Source of the DNA: Luminiphilus sp.
GTDB taxonomy: Bacteria; Pseudomonadota; Gammaproteobacteria; Pseudomonadales; Halieaceae
NCBI GenBank assembly: GCA_028117185.1
Contig: JAOHHD010000006.1
Location: 1 to 62,607 of the forward strand
DNA: 62,607 nucleotides
Direction of reading: 5' to 3'
Under the pieces are notes generated by a model. That model worked only from the letters and a program-made list of their open reading frames with translations, had not been told where the DNA came from and did no database searches. Below, in pieces: positions 1 through 9,878 of the stretch. A program made the translations under genes and the position numbers. The stretch's first letter is position 1. Each line of letters opens with the position of its first letter.

Positions 1-72
1 AGAGCTACATTTGCCAGTTAACACGTCAAGATCAAAATCAGTACTAGGCCTGAAAGGGCCTAGCGAGGGCTT

Positions 73-149
73 TGGCGCGGAATGCAGGAGTCGAACCTGC
101 GACCTCCGGTTTCGTAGACCGGCGCTCTATCCAGCTGAGCTAATTCCGC
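73..149 (-). tRNA. tRNA-Arg(ACG)
   Basis: The reverse strand folds into a complete cloverleaf. The acceptor arm GCGGAAT pairs with ATTCCGC, the anticodon stem CCGGT/ACCGG encloses the loop CTACGAA with anticodon ACG, and the T loop is TTCGACT. The discriminator is G and the 3' CCA is encoded (positions 73-75). Anticodon ACG, read as ICG, decodes arginine CGN codons. Confidence 0.95.
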
Positions 150-331
150 ATGTTGGTACTCTCCGGAGTCGTCCTCCCGGCGAGGGAGCGTAGTATACAC
201 ATTTGCACTTGTCAGACCAGCCAGTTGACAGTAGGTCCTGGGGCATTAGTGCTGGACGTTTCATTCAGATCGTTACAGGTTAAGCGCGTCCAGCGGGCAG
301 GTTGCGGTGTTGGGGTAGATGAGGTTGTCAG

Positions 332-787
332 ATGAATATCTTGGTTGATGCCGATGCATGTCCCGTGGTGATTCGAGATATTCTCTACCGCGCGGCGCAA
401 AAACGACAAATCGCATTGACGCTGTTTGCCAATCAGTCGTTTCACATTCCCCAGTCGAACTTCATTACCCTCTATCAGGTGGCCCAAGGGCCCGATGTGG
501 CAGACCACGAAATCAGTCGCCGAGTGGTAGCGGGCGATCTAGTTATCACAGCCGACATTCCCTTGGCCTACGAGGTGTTGCAACAAGACGCTCATGTGAT
601 GACCCCTAGGGGGGAGCGATATACCGCCAATACGATTCGCCAGCGCCTGCAAATGCGTGATTTTATGGAGACAATGCGCGCTGCCGGGCAACATTCGGGG
701 GGGCCGCCGCCGCTGTCTCAGGCAGATCGAAAACTATTTGCCGATCAACTGGATCGATTGTTACGACATGGGTTGCCCAAGCCGTGA
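332..787 (+). CDS. UPF0178 / YaiI-YqxD family protein (DUF188)
   Basis: A 151-residue cytosolic protein matching the usual length of the YaiI/YqxD family. The N-terminus carries the family motif DADACP (residues 6-11), followed by a stretch with ITADIPLAYE in the middle of the chain; these acidic residues resemble a PIN/NYN-type nuclease fold. The biochemical role of the family is not firmly established. It stands alone on the plus strand, convergent with the YcgN-like gene. The start at 332 follows a weak AGG-containing ribosome site. The family call is solid, the function is not. Confidence 0.88.
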   Translation: MNILVDADACPVVIRDILYRAAQKRQIALTLFANQSFHIPQSNFITLYQVAQGPDVADHEISRRVVAGDLVITADIPLAYEVLQQDAHVMTPRGERYTANTIRQRLQMRDFMETMRAAGQHSGGPPPLSQADRKLFADQLDRLLRHGLPKP

Positions 788-820
788 AGTTTTCAGCGCC
801 TACAGCGCACTATGGCGCGC

Positions 821-1261
821 TCAGGTGGCCACCCATTCAATGATGTCGGCCTCAAGGTTGTCGAGATCCGCATCGTCTTCGCTAATGGTTCTGTTGGCCA
901 CACTCACGCCGGCGCTGAGCACCGATTGCGGATCACCACTCAGCAGCGGATGCCACTGCGGCAATGCCTTTCCCTCACTCAGTCGTCTGTAGGCGCAGCT
1001 TCGCGGCATCCAGGCGAGTTCTGAGGCACTCATGTTGCGAACATCGAGGCAGTCACTGACCTCTTCACTCCGCGTATCATAACGCTGGCATCGAGCGGTG
1101 TCGGTATCGAGCAGTCGGCAGGCGACGTGTGTGTAGAAGACATCTGCAGTTTCCTCGTTGACGAGCTTATGCAGGCAGCACTGGCCGCAGCCGTCGCAGA
1201 GCGATTCCCATTCCCGCAGTGTCATCTCCGTGAGGGTTTTATTTTCCCAGAAACGGGTCAT
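821..1261 (-). CDS. UPF0260 / YcgN family cysteine-cluster protein
   Basis: A 146-residue protein with the YcgN cysteine signature CDGCGQCC (C22, C25, C28, C29), then C48, C58 and further cysteines, consistent with binding a metal or Fe-S cluster of the zinc- or iron-chelating YkgJ type. Length and the N-terminal FWENKTL motif match the YcgN/UPF0260 family. The molecular function is unknown. Transcribed alone on the minus strand. Two distant relatives of the wider YkgJ group occur at 30117 and 30692 in this window. Confidence 0.9.
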   Translation of the reverse strand: MTRFWENKTLTEMTLREWESLCDGCGQCCLHKLVNEETADVFYTHVACRLLDTDTARCQRYDTRSEEVSDCLDVRNMSASELAWMPRSCAYRRLSEGKALPQWHPLLSGDPQSVLSAGVSVANRTISEDDADLDNLEADIIEWVAT

Positions 1262-1450
1262 CTTTCCCGAGCACTCCCTTTATCGCATGCAACCCATGCT
1301 GAGTCGTTAGCCAAACAAAGCATAGCCTATTGCCCGTATACTGGGATTGGCGACGACTGTACAGCGCGGATCAGGGCGGCTGTGAGCGCGAGCAGGGGTC
1401 ATTGATACGGGCAATCAGCACGCCAGCGTGTTGTACGCGAGGAGTAGATC

Positions 1451-2230
1451 ATGGATCTGGGTATTCGAGGTCGGCGCGCATTGATTTGCGCATCGTCAAA
1501 GGGTTTGGGCAAAGGCTGCGCTGAAGCGCTGGCAGGCGAGGGTGTAGACCTTGTGCTCAACGCGCGTGGCGCGGAGGCTTTGGAGGCAACCGCTGGCAGC
1601 ATTCGCTCAACTTACGGGGTGTCTGTTGTGGTGGTGCCGGCCGATGTCACGACTGAAGGCGGGCAGGCAGCCGTTCTGGAGGCGGCGGGAGACGTCGATA
1701 TTCTGGTGACCAACGCGGGGGGCCCGCCACCCGGGATGTGGTCTGACTGGGACCGTGATGATTTTATTGCCGCGTTCGACGCCAATTTACTGACCCCGAT
1801 TGCCCTGATTAAGGCTTTGCTGCCCGGCATGATGGACAGGGGCTGGGGACGGATTGTGAACATCACCAGCGTAGCCGTTAAGGCGCCCATTCCAGTGCTC
1901 GGGCTGTCCAACACGGCACGCTCTGGGTTGACCGGGTATGTCGCCGGCGTATCCAGACAAGTGGCCGGCAGCGGCGTCACGATTAACAACTTATTGCCGG
2001 GTCTGCACGACACCGATCGGCTCGTGATGCTGGATAAAGTCGATGCAGGCGCCCGCGGTATCAGTGAGGACGACGCGCGCCAAGCTCGCATGCAGACGGT
2101 GCCAGCGGGGCGCTTTGGCACGTCTGAAGAGTTTGGTGCGGCCTGTGCTTGGTTGTGTTCCGACAAAGCGGGTTTCGTGATTGGCCAAAATATCTTGCTG
2201 GATGGGGGAGCGTTCCCCGGCGCACTCTAG
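1451..2230 (+). CDS. SDR family oxidoreductase with non-canonical active site
   Basis: A 259-residue short-chain dehydrogenase/reductase with a Rossmann fold. The cofactor loop ASSKGLG (residues 14-20), the NAG motif (88-90) and Ser140 in NITS are present. At the position of the catalytic Tyr-x3-Lys it reads S-N-T-A-R (153-157), so Tyr is replaced by Ser and Lys by Arg. This substitution occurs in a known subgroup annotated as 3-oxoacyl-ACP reductase-like, whose activity is doubtful. The ATG at 1451 follows GAGGAG at 1440-1445. The substrate cannot be told from sequence. Confidence 0.87.
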   Translation: MDLGIRGRRALICASSKGLGKGCAEALAGEGVDLVLNARGAEALEATAGSIRSTYGVSVVVVPADVTTEGGQAAVLEAAGDVDILVTNAGGPPPGMWSDWDRDDFIAAFDANLLTPIALIKALLPGMMDRGWGRIVNITSVAVKAPIPVLGLSNTARSGLTGYVAGVSRQVAGSGVTINNLLPGLHDTDRLVMLDKVDAGARGISEDDARQARMQTVPAGRFGTSEEFGAACAWLCSDKAGFVIGQNILLDGGAFPGAL

Positions 2231-2388
2231 CGCCGCTTTATCCGCGTGGCCGGCGTCACCGTTGGTTCGGAATGCATCACATCAGAAAAAGGCACATAGC
2301 ATTGTGCGGCGTCATCGGTTAACGGGCTCTGTCGTATAACGAAGGGTGGGCCGTGACTGCCGTGGCCGGATGACAGGGGAGCAACGTG

Positions 2389-3126
2389 ATGACCGATAAG
2401 GGTGAGCTGGACATTGTATTTGGTGCCAGTAGCGCCATTGCAGGTGCATTGATTCAGCGCTGGCAGCGAGAAGGGCTGAGACCTATTCTGGCGGTGACGC
2501 GATCTGCTGAGGCCCTCAACGACGCTTTGGATCCGAGCAGGGTCCAGGTTGAGACCTCGGATTATAGCGAGGCGGCGTTATCAGCACTCGCTGCGCGATT
2601 GGTATCAGCGCAAACCAATGTGGCACGGTTGGTCGTGTGTAATGGTGTTTTACAAGGAGCAGACTATCGGCCTGAGCGCGCGTTGGCTCAGATTGATTCC
2701 GCGGCGATGCACACGGTGTTTGAGGTCAATACGTTCCTACCGATGCGGGTACTATCAGCGATGGCGCCCTTGCTGAAAACGAGTGTCGCGCCGATTGTGG
2801 CCGCACTATCGGCGCGAGTGGGGAGTCTTGGTGACAATCACCGGGGTGGCTGGTATAGCTACCGAGCCAGCAAGGCTGCTCTTAACATGATGCTGCAGTG
2901 CTTGGCCCATGAGTTGGTGCGCGTGAATCCCTCAGCAAAGGTAGTGGCCTATCACCCCGGCACCGTCGATACCCCTCTTTCGAAACCGTTTCAGGCGGGC
3001 GTGCGCCCAGAGACTTTGTTGCAGCCTGATCAGGCTGCGGAGGCGCTGGATGCCGTGCTCACCCAGGTCGTCGCTGACGGCACCTTGAGCTATGTGGATT
3101 GGCGCGGTGAGCCCATCCCATGGTGA
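2389..3126 (+). CDS. SDR family oxidoreductase (CsgA/C-factor-like)
   Basis: A 245-residue short-chain dehydrogenase with a shortened glycine motif FGASSAIAG near the N-terminus and an intact catalytic pair in YRASK, preceded by Ser in LSARVGS. The C-terminal region has the PGTVDTPLSKPF pattern seen in C-factor-like SDRs of gammaproteobacteria. Probably NAD(P)-dependent with a small carbonyl or alcohol substrate, not identifiable here. The ATG at 2389 is preferred over the GTG at 2386 because AGGGGA lies 8 bases upstream. It follows another SDR gene by about 160 bp and may be transcribed separately. Confidence 0.88.
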   Translation: MTDKGELDIVFGASSAIAGALIQRWQREGLRPILAVTRSAEALNDALDPSRVQVETSDYSEAALSALAARLVSAQTNVARLVVCNGVLQGADYRPERALAQIDSAAMHTVFEVNTFLPMRVLSAMAPLLKTSVAPIVAALSARVGSLGDNHRGGWYSYRASKAALNMMLQCLAHELVRVNPSAKVVAYHPGTVDTPLSKPFQAGVRPETLLQPDQAAEALDAVLTQVVADGTLSYVDWRGEPIPW

Positions 3127-3274
3127 TCGCGTGGGACGATAGGTCACCATTAAGGCGTGTCACTTTTTGCACATTTAAGCTGGCGCGGATGCGTTATGGT
3201 GCCTTTGCTAAACTAATGTCAAATAACTGACAATAGGACGCTACACCACACCACACCACACAGGAGAGATAGGT

Positions 3275-3850
3275 ATGCAAATTTTGAGAGTCGCATTGCT
3301 GAGTTTTTGTGCGTTCATGATGCAGCCAGCCATGGCTGATGAGATCGAGACAACGCTGGATAATTTCCGCACTGCTGGCGCCGGCGACTTTATTGACGAG
3401 GCTTATGGCTACGCAATCTTCCCCAGTATCGGTAAAGGCGGCATCGGGATTGGTGGTGCGCACGGCAAGGGCTCTGTTTATCGGGGTGGTGAGCAGACCG
3501 GCACAGTTAAAATGAATCAAATCACCTATGGCCTGCAATTAGGCGGGCAGGTTTATAGCCAGATGATTTTCTTTAGAGATGAGCGCTCGTTTGATGACTT
3601 CACGTCGGGCAATTTTGAGTTTGGTGCACAGGCCACAGCAGTAGCACTGACTGCGAGCGCAACCGCTTCGACTTCAACTGGTGGTGGCGGTAATGCTTCT
3701 GCCGGAACCGACGCGGATTCGAATAGCGCTGCTGCTAGGGATAAGCAGTACGACGGTCGCAGTGGTATGGCGGTCTTTACGATTGCAAAAGGTGGGTTGA
3801 TGTATGAAGCCACGTTGGGCGGTCAGAAGTTCAAATACGAAGCGCTGTAA
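3275..3850 (+). CDS. Exported SYLF-domain (YSC84-type) lipid-binding protein
   Basis: A 191-residue protein with a signal peptide (about residues 1-21, cut after QPAMA). The mature part follows the bacterial SYLF/YSC84 pattern: an AYGYAIFPSIGKGG segment, a glycine-rich IGGAHGKGSVYRGG segment and a C-terminal KGGLMYEATLGGQKF. SYLF domains bind phosphoinositides in eukaryotes; the bacterial periplasmic role is unclear. A low-complexity Ala/Ser/Thr/Gly insert occupies about residues 124-150. A ribosome site AGGAGA precedes the ATG, and a strong terminator follows, so it is probably monocistronic. Confidence 0.9.
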   Translation: MQILRVALLSFCAFMMQPAMADEIETTLDNFRTAGAGDFIDEAYGYAIFPSIGKGGIGIGGAHGKGSVYRGGEQTGTVKMNQITYGLQLGGQVYSQMIFFRDERSFDDFTSGNFEFGAQATAVALTASATASTSTGGGGNASAGTDADSNSAAARDKQYDGRSGMAVFTIAKGGLMYEATLGGQKFKYEAL

Positions 3851-3872
3851 AACACCCAGCCTAGTAAGACGA

Positions 3873-3897
3873 GGCCGCCTGACAGCGGCCTTTTTTT
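3873..3897 (+). terminator. Rho-independent terminator after SYLF gene
   Basis: The stem GGCCGC / GCGGCC with a 6-base loop is followed by seven T residues, 22 bp after the stop codon of the SYLF-domain gene. Confidence 0.9.
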
Positions 3898-4015
3898 ACC
3901 CTGTCATTGGCCGCGAGCATGACATGACGGCGAATTGCTTCTGGCCAGTGCCCAGTGCTTCTGCGCCACTGCCCATTGCTCGTGGCTTCGGTTGTGCGCG
4001 AGGCAAGGCGTGGAG

Positions 4016-5209
4016 TCAGTCTTCGACGACCTTAAAGTGGATATCAACTCCGGGCAGCCGCTGCAGCATTGCGTCACCCATAGCGCTGGCAGGCGTCCAG
4101 ATACCACCTCCAACGGCGAGCGAATCTCGAGCGAGGCAGAGAGCTGCTTGCGCTAGCATGCGCGACGTGGCGCCATAACCGGGATCGCGTTGTCCGGTCA
4201 CCTTAACGCGGAGGTGATCGGAACCATCGCTCCCATGGGTCCAGAACTCGAAAAATCCGTTTTCACGCTTGCGCTCATCGGGACCTTCACCCGGGTCGGG
4301 AAGTAGTTTTTTGAGCAGGGCGCGGGTGGGCGCAAAAAAAGTCCCCGCCATGACGGCGCCTAATCCCCCTGCGCTGAGTAAGGCTTTAGCACGGCTATCA
4401 CAGAGTTGCGATTCGTCGTAGCTAAACTGATCACCATAGGGCAACCCCGCTAGCGCATGAGAGCGCCGCACGACCTTGGTGTTGATCGCTGCCATCACGA
4501 AAGGGGCGGTCCAGCTGTCGAAGTCTTCATCCCACTCGACACCGGTTTGATCAGGCTTATCGGATCCCGGAGAGACGCCCGCTGGGTAGAGTGCATAGGG
4601 ATCCATAATGCGTGCACGGATAACAGGGTCTTGAGACGCCTGCTCGGCAACCAGCATCAGACTGGCGACGGTGCCGCCGCTAACGCCGCCTGAGGCGCGG
4701 CCCATGCGTCCGGACACGCGGCTTGCATAGCGTCCAAAACGCTCTTTGAACTGCTTTTGAAGAAAGTACACCGATAGATCCGAAGGAATGGAATCAAATC
4801 CACAGCAATGCACCAGTCTGGCACCACTGGCTTTGGCAAGTGGGTCAACTTTGGCATAAATCTCGGCCATCCACTGCGCCTCGCCGGTCAAGTCGCAGTA
4901 GTGAGTGCCCTCGCGTGCACAGGTTTCTAAGAGCAGGGAGCCATGCCGTGCATACGGACCCACGGTGCTGATAATCACACTGGCTTGTAGCGCCATCGCT
5001 TTGAGCTGGCTGGCATCGTCACTGTCGGCAATGAGTAAGGGTAGATCTGGCTTGCCGATATCACGTCGGCAGCGCTCAAGTTTTTGTTGATTGCGGCCTG
5101 CAATGGCCCAACGCAGATCGGACTCAGCAGAGGCAAGATACTCGGCCACCAGTTGCCCGGTAAAGCCAGACGCACCATATAGCACGATGTCAAATGGACG
5201 TTCAGTCAT
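4016..5209 (-). CDS. Saccharopine dehydrogenase-like / trans-acting enoyl reductase family protein
   Basis: A 397-residue protein with an N-terminal Rossmann fold (YGASGFTG, residues 11-18). It has the pattern of the saccharopine dehydrogenase-like oxidoreductases that include mycobacterial trans-acting enoyl reductases: STVGPYARHG, HYCDLTGEAQW and CCGFDSIPSD. It probably reduces or oxidises a lipid-type substrate with NAD(P)H; the substrate is unknown. The ATG at 5209 (MTERPFD) is chosen over one six codons upstream because GGAG lies 5 bases before it. It stands alone, divergent from the RND efflux operon. Confidence 0.87.
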   Translation of the reverse strand: MTERPFDIVLYGASGFTGQLVAEYLASAESDLRWAIAGRNQQKLERCRRDIGKPDLPLLIADSDDASQLKAMALQASVIISTVGPYARHGSLLLETCAREGTHYCDLTGEAQWMAEIYAKVDPLAKASGARLVHCCGFDSIPSDLSVYFLQKQFKERFGRYASRVSGRMGRASGGVSGGTVASLMLVAEQASQDPVIRARIMDPYALYPAGVSPGSDKPDQTGVEWDEDFDSWTAPFVMAAINTKVVRRSHALAGLPYGDQFSYDESQLCDSRAKALLSAGGLGAVMAGTFFAPTRALLKKLLPDPGEGPDERKRENGFFEFWTHGSDGSDHLRVKVTGQRDPGYGATSRMLAQAALCLARDSLAVGGGIWTPASAMGDAMLQRLPGVDIHFKVVED

Positions 5210-5544
5210 GTCTCCGCTTCCCGTCAATACAGTGATCCCAAGGGTAGCAAGTCTGCTCGGCAGTCTGACCGATGCAATCTGGTACTTCTTTGCACAACAC
5301 TGCCGGTCTTGTCACTGTAAATTGCGAGGGTTTCAGGGGTTTAATAAGATCAATTGCGACATTTCCCCATAGAGTGACAGGGGGTTGCGCAGTATCATCG
5401 CCCGCTCTACTGTCATGTAAACGACACCAAAGCGCGGCAATGGACGCTTATCTTTGCGCCGCAGGGAGTCGTAGCAGTGATCGATTATCATCATGGAAGG
5501 TGGCGGGTCTGCGAGAGAGACTTGATGGGGTTAGGAAGGTAATC

Positions 5545-6753
5545 ATGATTGAGCTATTGAGGCGAGTAGCGTGGCCCGCTGGTGTGGGTTTAGTGGGTAT
5601 TGCTGTCTACGCCGTTTTGCAGGTGACTAAGCCTAGTCCGACTCCCAGTATCGAGCCACCGAGCGCTGCGCGTGTGGTCGTCGCGCCGGCCATTCGAACA
5701 ACCGCTCGTCCTACTGTGTTGGCTTATGGCGAAGTGAGGCCAAGCGTTCGAACGCAGTTAGTGGCGCAAGTGGGTGGGAAAATAACGGGCATTGCGCCGG
5801 CTTTTATTGAAGGGGGTCGCTTTTCACCCGGCGAGGTCTTGTTGACCATTGAGGCGACGGATTACCGTGCCGCAGTCGACGAGCGTAGGGCTCGCGTTGC
5901 CGCGGCTCGCGTCGATCTCGAACAAGCCCTGGCCGATGCAGACGTCGCCCGCAAACAGCTCTTGGGGCAGGAAAACCCCTCACCGCTGGCACTAAAAAAA
6001 CCACAGGTTGCGCGTGCTGAAGCGGCACTCAAGGCATCCGAGACGGCACTTGCCTTGGCTGAGACCAATCTGGAGCGTACTCGGTTGAGTTTGCCCTTTA
6101 CCGGTCGCGTCGAGAGTCAATCAGCGGACCTCGGGCAGTTTGTGAGCCCCGGTAAAGTGCTGGGTACGGTGTTTGGCACTGATATGGCAGAGGTGCGCCT
6201 TGCGCTCACGCATAACCAGTTATCAGCATTGGGCGTACCCATCGGATTTCATGGTGGTGCAGGAGGCGGTTTGCCCACAACGCTGTCGGCGATGATGGGT
6301 GGCACGCAGCATCGCTGGCAAGGATATCTGAATCGACTCGATGCGGCGATCGACCCAACCACTCGGACGGTTTATGGCACGGTCAGCATTGATGACCCCT
6401 ATGGGACTGCCAACAGCGCGAGCGGTATGCCACTTGCAGCGGGTCTCTATGTTGATGCCGAAATACAGGGCCGTCCCTTCGTCGATACCGTACAGATTGC
6501 GGCAGAGGGGCTTCGCGCAGGCAATGAGGTTTTTGTATTGAGTGAGGAGGGACTGCTCGAGGTGCGGCAGATTGAGGTCCTGCATCGAAATCGCGACATC
6601 ATCATGGTGGGCACGGGCATTGAGGCTGGCGATCAAATCATCGTCTCGGCCATTCGTAATCCGGTGAGCGGTATGCGATTAGAAGCGATCGAGACTGAGG
6701 GTGTTTCAGAGGCGACAACTGACCGCTGGCTCGTCGACGATAACGAAGTCTGA
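5545..6753 (+). CDS. RND efflux periplasmic adaptor (membrane fusion protein)
   Basis: A 402-residue HlyD/AcrA-type adaptor. It has an N-terminal membrane anchor (about residues 8-27), a barrel-sandwich/lipoyl-like segment around GEVRPSVRTQLVAQVGGKI, a coiled-coil hairpin rich in Ala, Arg and Glu (about 110-190), then beta-barrel and membrane-proximal domains. It would link the inner-membrane pump to an outer-membrane channel, which is not encoded nearby. The start is the ATG at 5545 with AGGAAGG just upstream; the open frame extends further upstream but without adaptor-like sequence. The RND pump gene follows by 10 bp. Confidence 0.92.
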   Translation: MIELLRRVAWPAGVGLVGIAVYAVLQVTKPSPTPSIEPPSAARVVVAPAIRTTARPTVLAYGEVRPSVRTQLVAQVGGKITGIAPAFIEGGRFSPGEVLLTIEATDYRAAVDERRARVAAARVDLEQALADADVARKQLLGQENPSPLALKKPQVARAEAALKASETALALAETNLERTRLSLPFTGRVESQSADLGQFVSPGKVLGTVFGTDMAEVRLALTHNQLSALGVPIGFHGGAGGGLPTTLSAMMGGTQHRWQGYLNRLDAAIDPTTRTVYGTVSIDDPYGTANSASGMPLAAGLYVDAEIQGRPFVDTVQIAAEGLRAGNEVFVLSEEGLLEVRQIEVLHRNRDIIMVGTGIEAGDQIIVSAIRNPVSGMRLEAIETEGVSEATTDRWLVDDNEV

Positions 6754-6763
6754 GTTCGCTGCG

Positions 6764-9700
6764 ATGGAAGGTTTAATTCGATGGTGGGTCCGCAATCCGG
6801 TTGCCGCCAACTTGCTTATGCTCATTATTGTTACCGCAGGATGGTTAGGTCTTCGCGGTATTGAAAAAGAAGCATTCCCCTCCGTACAACCCGACATTAT
6901 CCAGATCGAGGTTATCTGGCCAGGTGCCTCACCGAAGGAGGTCGAACAACAGGTTGTCCAGCGTGTTGAAGAGTCATTAAAGAATGTCTCCAATGTCTAC
7001 CGAGTCAACTCGGTGTCTCGAGAGGGTCTCGGTTCCTTATCGGTTCAAACCTTTCCATCGGTAGAGCTCAATACGTTTTTAAACGACGTGAAAAATGCAG
7101 TTGACTCGATTACTGCGTTTCCGAGAGATATTGAAAACCCGCGTGTGCGACGACTCGAGTGGCGCCAGGAAATGATTCGCGTCGCTTTGGCGGGTAAGGT
7201 GGGTGAGAAGGCGCTAACCCGACTTGCCAATCAGTTGCGCAACGACATGGCGGGGTTGCCTTATATCTCCCAGGTCGAGGTCTTTGGCTCGCGTCGTGAA
7301 GAAGTCACGATCGAATTGTCTGAGCGTGCCTTGCGTAATTTTGGATTGCGCTTCTCAGACGTGGCAGCAGCTATTCGCAGTGATTCTATGAACGTATCGG
7401 TGGGCGAGGTTCGCACTGAGACCGGTGATATTCAGTTGCGGGCCGAAAACTTAGCCGATAACCAGGATGACTTCGAGCAGATTATTGTCCGTCAGACCCT
7501 CGAGGGTGGCATCGTCAGAGTGGGCGATGTGGCAACGGTGCTGGACGACTTTGAGCAAAACGAAATTCTCGCCACGTTGAACGGACAGCCAGCTGTGCTC
7601 TTACAGGTGATGTCCACCGATGACATGCAGGTGGTCAAAGCCAGTGCGGCCGTGAAAGAGTGGATTGCACGAACGCAGCCCAGTCTGCCTGCTGGCATTG
7701 AGCTGGCTATCTGGTTTGACACGGCTGATATCTATGAAAACCGAATGGACCTCATTGCTGAGTCCTCGATCCTAGGACTGCTGCTCGTCTTTATTATCTT
7801 GATTCTCACTCTTGAGCCGAAAGTGGCGCTATGGGTCACCGTGGGTATCGGTGTGAGTTTTCTGGGCGCCTTTGCGCTGCTGCCAGCGAACGACGTGTCG
7901 CTCAATTTATTATCAACCTTCGCGTTTTTGCTAGTCCTGGGCATCGTTGTTGACGATGCGATTGTGGTGGGGGAAAGCATTCATCACCATGTTCACCAAA
8001 GAGGTATCTCGGGGGAGGACGCCGCGATACAGGGTGCGTTTGCCGTCAGTCGACCTGTGATTTTCGCGGTCTTGACGACAATCGTCGCCTTTGCGCCGTG
8101 GTTGTTCGTGTCAGGTGTGACGGCGCAATTTACACGTCAGCTCTCCGTCGTGATCTCGCTGGCATTGTGTTTCTCGTTGATTGAGGCATTTCTCATTTTG
8201 CCGAGTCATCTACGCAATATCGATCGCAACGCGCCCAGTGGTAAGTGGTCGGTGCGTCAAAAACGCATTGCCGATAGCGTCGTGTGGTTTTCTGAGCACA
8301 CTTATCGGCCGTTTCTTGAATGGTGCCTGCAACGTCGCTACACCACGACGATGGTGTTTTTCGCTTTGTTTTTGATTTCGCTGGGCCTATTTACGAGTGG
8401 TTGGGTTAAGTTCTTTTTTTCTCCACAGGTCGAAATAGAACAAATCACCATTGATGTCACGTTGCCGCCCGGGGCGCCCTTCAGTCGCTCTATAGAAGTG
8501 TTGACACAACTGCAAAACGCGGAAAAAGCACTGGTTGCTGAGGTCAATGCTGAGGCCGCAGGTGGCAAGGGCTCTGGGGAGTTGATCGAGGGCTGGTATA
8601 CCCGTGCCCGTCGGGGCAGTGTTGTTGCCATTATCCAGCTGGCCCCGCCGGATCAACGAGACTTAAGTAGCCGCCAGGCGGTTGAGCGATTTGCAGAGCT
8701 GGTGGGTGATATTCCGGATGCGGACGAGGTGAAGGTCCGCTATACCCTCGGCGACAGTGAGGCCAGTATTACGTTCTTGTTACAGCACGATGACCTTGAA
8801 ACGCTCAATGCAGCGAGTCGAACCCTACAGCATCACCTCCGTGAGTACGATAAAGCCTATTACATTCGCGATGACCAGTGGGGTGCGCTGCCAGAGATGC
8901 GCTTTCACTTAAAGCCGGGTGCCGAAAAGCTCGGTGTGACTTTGGGTGATGTCTCCTCGCAAGTGCGACAGGCTTTTTATGGGGAGGAGGTGCAGCGATT
9001 ACCACGAGAATACGGCGACGTCAGGGTTATGGTCCGCTATCCGAAAGCCGCACGCGACACATTGGCGTCTTTTGAGGAGGTCCGCATTCGAACGCCAGAT
9101 GGCAGACTGATTCCACTCTTGTCGGTCGCCGAGGTCGAGGTGGGGCAGGCCACTCGGCGAATTACTAGGCGTAACGGCGAGCGCGTGGTGACGGTGAGTG
9201 CGACGGTGGAGCCCGAGTCCCTCAGCGAGATCAATGCCGCTGTGGAGGACGGCTATCTGCCGACGCTCCGCGGAATGTATCCCGGATTACGCGTCTTAAA
9301 GGGGGGGTCGCAAGAGGCAGAGGCTGAGTTCTTTGACGAAATTATTGCGCTCTATACGATTGCGCTCTTTGTCATTTACGCGCTGATTGCTGTCGCCTTT
9401 CGCTCCTATAGTCTGCCGATTCTCATTATGACTGCGATGCCATTCGGTTTTATGGGAGCGGTGTTTGGGCACTTGATTTTCAATTTGCCGATGGCGCTGT
9501 TTTCCTACTTTGGTATTGGCGCGGCGGCGGGGGTGGTCGTCAACGACAACTTAGTGCTGATCGATTACGTGCGGCGACTAGAACGTGAGGGTCATCCGTC
9601 CCCGAAAGCGATCGTGATGGCGGCAGTGAGTCGCTTTAGGCCTATTTTCTTAACAACGCTCACCACGTTTATCGGTTTGATTCCGATTATGGCAGAGCAG

Positions 9701-9874
9701 TCCACCAGCGCGGAATTTTTGAAGCCTGCGGTCTTGTCGCTGGCGTTTGGTGTTTTCTTTGCTTTGTTTGTCAGCCTACTGCTGGTGCCCGCGATGTATC
9801 TCATTGGCCACGATTGGCAACAAATGCTGGCAGCGCGAAAGGCACGAAGCGCCGCATCCACTGCCGCCAGCTAA
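6764..9874 (+). CDS. RND efflux pump, AcrB/MdtBC-like HAE1 family
   Basis: A 1036-residue inner-membrane pump of the usual RND length with the 1+5+1+5 transmembrane layout and two large periplasmic loops. The proton-relay Asp pair lies in GIVVDDAIVVGES (about residue 396), and the matching helix in the second half reads VVVNDNLVLIDYV. It likely exports hydrophobic compounds together with the adaptor encoded 10 bp upstream; no outer-membrane factor gene is present, so a shared TolC is assumed. The start at 6764 (MEGLIRWWVRNP) matches the typical RND N-terminus. An in-frame extension upstream overlaps the adaptor and is rejected. Confidence 0.95.
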   Translation: MEGLIRWWVRNPVAANLLMLIIVTAGWLGLRGIEKEAFPSVQPDIIQIEVIWPGASPKEVEQQVVQRVEESLKNVSNVYRVNSVSREGLGSLSVQTFPSVELNTFLNDVKNAVDSITAFPRDIENPRVRRLEWRQEMIRVALAGKVGEKALTRLANQLRNDMAGLPYISQVEVFGSRREEVTIELSERALRNFGLRFSDVAAAIRSDSMNVSVGEVRTETGDIQLRAENLADNQDDFEQIIVRQTLEGGIVRVGDVATVLDDFEQNEILATLNGQPAVLLQVMSTDDMQVVKASAAVKEWIARTQPSLPAGIELAIWFDTADIYENRMDLIAESSILGLLLVFIILILTLEPKVALWVTVGIGVSFLGAFALLPANDVSLNLLSTFAFLLVLGIVVDDAIVVGESIHHHVHQRGISGEDAAIQGAFAVSRPVIFAVLTTIVAFAPWLFVSGVTAQFTRQLSVVISLALCFSLIEAFLILPSHLRNIDRNAPSGKWSVRQKRIADSVVWFSEHTYRPFLEWCLQRRYTTTMVFFALFLISLGLFTSGWVKFFFSPQVEIEQITIDVTLPPGAPFSRSIEVLTQLQNAEKALVAEVNAEAAGGKGSGELIEGWYTRARRGSVVAIIQLAPPDQRDLSSRQAVERFAELVGDIPDADEVKVRYTLGDSEASITFLLQHDDLETLNAASRTLQHHLREYDKAYYIRDDQWGALPEMRFHLKPGAEKLGVTLGDVSSQVRQAFYGEEVQRLPREYGDVRVMVRYPKAARDTLASFEEVRIRTPDGRLIPLLSVAEVEVGQATRRITRRNGERVVTVSATVEPESLSEINAAVEDGYLPTLRGMYPGLRVLKGGSQEAEAEFFDEIIALYTIALFVIYALIAVAFRSYSLPILIMTAMPFGFMGAVFGHLIFNLPMALFSYFGIGAAAGVVVNDNLVLIDYVRRLEREGHPSPKAIVMAAVSRFRPIFLTTLTTFIGLIPIMAEQSTSAEFLKPAVLSLAFGVFFALFVSLLLVPAMYLIGHDWQQMLAARKARSAASTAAS

Positions 9875-9878
9875 GTTG

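Noticed and set aside
1612..2166. 184-codon open frame opposite the first SDR
   Set aside because: Composition is Ser/Thr/Pro-rich without domain features; a GC-rich antisense shadow.
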